Position numbers and translations under genes: made by a program
Origin: a virus
Length of the DNA: 54,273 bases
Virus record (IMG/VR): IMGVR_UViG_3300043431_000269
Coordinates: 1-54,273 of that record
Strand: one strand, 5' to 3'
Shown here: positions 53,186 through 54,273 of the stretch, one piece after another
Position numbering within the stretch: position 1 is the stretch's first letter
Layout of the letters: each line of letters begins with the position of its first letter
Notes under the pieces: model-generated
Database searches by the model: none
What the model saw: the letters and a program-made list of their open reading frames with translations, nothing else
What the model was told of the DNA's origin: nothing

Positions 53186-53254
53186 TTTATTTCCCCTTTT
53201 TCGGCACCGTGCCGATATTACCCACTGCGAGAATGGGCAATAGCGACTAGCGCG
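53186..53254 (-). repeat. intergenic cassette, copy 4
   Basis: A 69-bp copy that ends with AAAAAGGGGAAATAAA before ATG 53185 and is otherwise like copies 2 and 3 through CGGCACGGTGCCG, GTGGGTAATATCGGC and CGCGCTAGTCGCTATTGCCC. The far end differs and runs into the TAA stop region of the 78-residue gene. Confidence 0.85.
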
Positions 53255-53262
53255 GGCGAATG

Positions 53263-53499
53263 TTATTCGCTATCTTCATCCTGCAATTCTTGAGGGCTCA
53301 ACAGTCCGATAAGGGCCTCCCTGTTGCGGATTATGTTTTCCACGATGGTGATGCGCTCGCGCGGAGACAATCCCATGGAGTTCAGAACGTTAGCCTGGAC
53401 AAACTCACCAATCACGTCGAGCTCGTGACTTACCGCCTTTTCGAGCGTGGGGAACTGCCTATTCCCAACAATGAAAACTTTGACACTCGTGATTTTCAT
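53263..53499 (-). CDS. hypothetical accessory protein
   Basis: A 78-residue protein (VKVFIVGNRQFPTLEKAVSHELDVIGEFV, then VLNSMGLSPRERITIVENIIRNREALIGLLS), a small helical protein. The start has a strong GGAGGT site. It is the gene before cassette 4. Function unknown. Confidence 0.65.
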   Translation of the reverse strand: MKITSVKVFIVGNRQFPTLEKAVSHELDVIGEFVQANVLNSMGLSPRERITIVENIIRNREALIGLLSPQELQDEDSE

Positions 53500-53548
53500 T
53501 ATTTACCTCCATCGATTCATGTTTGAAGATTGATTTGCCCCGAATGAT

Positions 53549-53716
53549 TCAGTCCCGATAGGCGACCATAGCCAGGGCAAAAAAGATCGTCGAGGCCGTC
53601 ACGGCGCCGATGGTTTCGCCGTAGGTCATGGCGCCTTCAATGAATGCACCAGCAAGAGCCGACTGCATGAAGACAACCCCGAGAATTCCGAAAAAGATCG
53701 AAGCCAAATTGTTCAT
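53549..53716 (-). CDS. 55-residue membrane protein
   Basis: A small protein with two hydrophobic segments (LASIFFGILGVVFMQSALAGAFI and ASTIFFALAMVAYRD). The upstream AAAAGGGGAACGTC resembles the end of the cassette family (AAAAGGGGAAA), so this gene may belong to the same regulon. It was easy to overlook because of its size. Confidence 0.55.
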   Translation of the reverse strand: MNNLASIFFGILGVVFMQSALAGAFIEGAMTYGETIGAVTASTIFFALAMVAYRD

Positions 53717-53776
53717 GACGTTCCCCTTTTGTGTACGAAAGTGGTTATGAAAATCAGCGATTTCTGCATTTGTCGG

Positions 53777-54273
53777 TCATTCATCCGAATCAACTGACCT
53801 GACCTCGATGCAGTTCCCCCCAAGCGCGTCGGCTTGCTCGACCATTGCGGCCCAACTCGCGTATCCTGCATCGTTGGCAAATGCCCCCATAGCGGCGGCT
53901 TTCGTCGCGCCAGAGTAGTCGCCGAAGTCCACGCATCCTGCGCTGAAATTGAAGGTCATGACCGTGGCCAGCATTGGCATTTCTGAGTTGACTTCAATCA
54001 CCTCCTGCGCCAGCCGTTCGCGCTCAACCGAGTTCATGGCCTCAAACTCCTCTCTCGTGTACGCGCCGTGCGGGTCGATAAACTCGCACCACAGTTGCCA
54101 GTTTCCGGCGTATTCGGAAGCGCGCGACTTGCTGGAAGCATCGGCGGCATCGGCGGCATCGGCGGCATCGGCGGCATCGGCGGCATCGGCGGCATCGGCG
54201 GCATCGGCGGCATCGGCGGCATCGGCGGCATCGGCGGCATCGGCGGCATCGGCGGCATCGGCGGCATCGGCGG
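53777..54273 (-). CDS. partial protein with N-terminal Ala-Ala-Asp repeats
   Basis: The minus-strand frame from the stop at 53777 stays open through ATG 54037 and upstream to the window edge. The extension reads EYAGNWQLWCEF, then DPHGAYTREEFEAM, which looks like real protein, after AADASSKSRAS and a run of AAD repeats. So the true start lies beyond 54273. The folded part includes VMTFNFSAGCVDFGDYSGATKAAAMGAFANDAGYASWAAMVEQADALGGNCIEVRSVD. The repeat (54138-54273) makes the length uncertain. No family recognised. Confidence 0.65.
   Translation of the reverse strand, partial: ADAADAADAADAADAADAADAADAADAADAADAADAADAADAADASSKSRASEYAGNWQLWCEFIDPHGAYTREEFEAMNSVERERLAQEVIEVNSEMPMLATVMTFNFSAGCVDFGDYSGATKAAAMGAFANDAGYASWAAMVEQADALGGNCIEVRSVDSDE
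54138..54273. repeat. 9-bp tandem repeat at the window edge
   Basis: About 15 copies of GCATCGGCG run to the last base of the window. In the minus-strand frame of the adjacent gene they code for Ala-Ala-Asp repeats. The pattern explains why the sequence stops here. The true copy number is unknown and could vary in a population. Confidence 0.9.

Noticed and set aside
54034-54267. Met-Pro-Pro repeat protein at the right edge
   Set aside because: It is another frame of the same 9-bp repeat. The Ala-Ala-Asp frame joins without a stop to a protein-like segment.

Overview
The window is a nearly complete genome of a tailed, lambda-like siphovirus. It is GC-rich (a clear majority of codons end in G or C), which suggests a GC-rich proteobacterial host; Burkholderiales is my best guess, from codon use and from familiar phage families (GpA terminase, YdaS-like Cro, Mor-like activator, KilAC protein). 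It reads as one whole phage: packaging and virion genes at the left, then two divergent early arms and an accessory arm. The right edge stops inside a 9-bp tandem repeat that codes for the start of a gene, so the sequence probably ends because of that repeat and not at a natural end.

Layout. 1-166: left-end control or packaging DNA. 167-5629: terminase small and large subunits, a 400-bp non-coding stretch with a strong promoter and a highly structured RNA, gpW-like joiner, portal. 5639-9167: secreted or virion accessory genes, including a LamG protein with eleven 22-residue repeats. 9247-10826: lysis cassette, in an unusual place between portal and prohead protease. 10924-15638: ClpP-like prohead protease, gpD-like decoration protein, major capsid protein, connectors, tail tube. 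15733-28664: tape measure and large distal tail or fibre genes. 28665-29004: non-coding, with a tRNA T-arm-like sequence that resembles an attachment site. 29005-38523 (minus strand): excisionase-like protein, then a replication arm with SNF2-like helicase, MazG-like protein, VRR-NUC nuclease, family B DNA polymerase, DUF2815 ssDNA-binding protein and DUF2800 nuclease. 38720-44252 (plus strand): small regulators, HNH protein, KilAC protein and a cytosine methyltransferase that contains a second, out-of-frame gene. 44235-45210: immunity region with a small RNA, a frameshifted repressor and a Cro-like gene. 45373-49439: primase-helicase, Mor-like activator and two origin-like repeat structures. 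49491-54273 (minus strand): accessory genes, a 29-bp minisatellite, and four near-identical 70-85 bp cassettes that fill the gaps between genes.

How it works together (inference). A repressor/Cro switch at 44.9 kb probably controls several promoters that share the core GCAAACGCGATA or close variants. These lie upstream of cro, of the structured leader at 45.2 kb, and of the structured RNA after the terminase genes at 3.0 kb. The minus-strand replication arm and the primase-helicase together make a largely self-sufficient replisome. The Mor-like protein is the best candidate activator of virion genes. No integrase gene is visible although an excisionase-like gene and a tRNA-like site sit where lambda keeps attP-int-xis. 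The repressor gene is broken by a one-base change. The phage may therefore be a recently derived non-integrating form, or the integrase lies in the unsequenced gap.
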